Below, piece after piece: positions 63,924-64,000 of a stretch of DNA of 64,000 bases (its first letter is position 1; every line of letters begins with the position of its first letter). The notes below the pieces were generated by a model. That model searched no databases. It was not told the origin of the DNA and saw only the letters and a list, made by a program, of their open reading frames with translations. Position numbers and translations under genes: made by a program. Origin of the DNA: Falsirhodobacter sp051195255 (GTDB lineage Bacteria; Pseudomonadota; Alphaproteobacteria; Rhodobacterales; Rhodobacteraceae). The stretch lies in assembly GCF_051195255.1 (NCBI RefSeq), contig NZ_JBNJLK010000008.1:98966-162965 (forward strand), read 5' to 3'.

Positions 63924-64000
63924 ATGAACATTCGTGCTGATCTTCCTCCGACGCGGGCCGAGGCGGAGGCGGCGCTGGACGTGCTGCGCGGCTACACGGC
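63924..64000 (+). CDS. Start of an unidentified protein, cut by window edge
   Basis: The first 25 codons of a frame beginning at ATG 63924 (GAAGGTG box 7 bp before it), reading MNIRADLPPTRAEAEAALDV and running off the right edge. The start follows the metZ stop by 60 bp. Too short to identify; the Ala/Glu-rich opening has no family mark. Confidence 0.5.
   Translation, partial: MNIRADLPPTRAEAEAALDVLRGYT

Overview
The window looks like a chromosome segment of a non-phototrophic, zeaxanthin-type carotenoid-making alphaproteobacterium of the Rhodobacterales (Paracoccus or a close relative). This rests on high GC, tightly packed operons with ATGA start/stop overlaps, the neighbourhoods alr-mlaE-mlaF-radA-cvpA-purF and recJ-glpX-hom, an alphaproteobacterial RpoH, a SAM-II riboswitch before metZ and a compact crt cluster. 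The genus is inferred from gene content only.

Layout. 1-7962 (minus strand): an eight-gene operon for an HisJQMP-type ABC transporter plus a gamma-glutamylation pathway for an amine (glutamine synthetase-like ligase, FAD amine oxidase, class I amidotransferase, class III aminotransferase running off the left edge). 8024-18255: housekeeping genes (terB-like, rlmJ, an MHS transporter, pyrG, secG, a MarR regulator, waaA, rluD, an Asp/His/Arg-rich secreted repeat protein, rpoH). 18259-21517: pepF and rimO. 21550-27563: carotenoid cluster, with idi on minus, crtE-crtZ on plus, and crtY-crtI-crtB on minus running into crtZ. Together these convert IPP/DMAPP to GGPP, phytoene, lycopene, beta-carotene and zeaxanthin. 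No ketolase gene (crtW) is present here.

27691-40132: an accessory exopolysaccharide island bracketed by two identical tRNA-Glu(UUC) genes in the same orientation, each with the same promoter. It holds two acyltransferases, an O-antigen ligase/Wzy-like polymerase, four glycosyltransferases, a Wzx-type flippase and a complete IS481-family element, with three gene-free stretches of 400-500 bp, two of them AT-rich.

40181-64000: core metabolism and cell biology: recJ, glpX, hom, a small lipoprotein, a flavin reductase, purF, cvpA, radA, mlaF, mlaE, alr, ptsP, lysC, a bestrophin-like channel, purD, xseA, a small secreted protein, ftsY, a DMT permease, yciB, an alpha/beta hydrolase, and metZ behind a promoter, a SAM-II riboswitch and an intrinsic terminator. 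hom, lysC and metZ all belong to the aspartate-to-methionine/threonine branch. No phage, CRISPR array or rRNA was seen. The most interesting structures are the tRNA-bounded island, the riboswitch plus terminator at metZ, the IS481 copy whose stop codon is supplied by its target site, and the rearranged carotenoid cluster.
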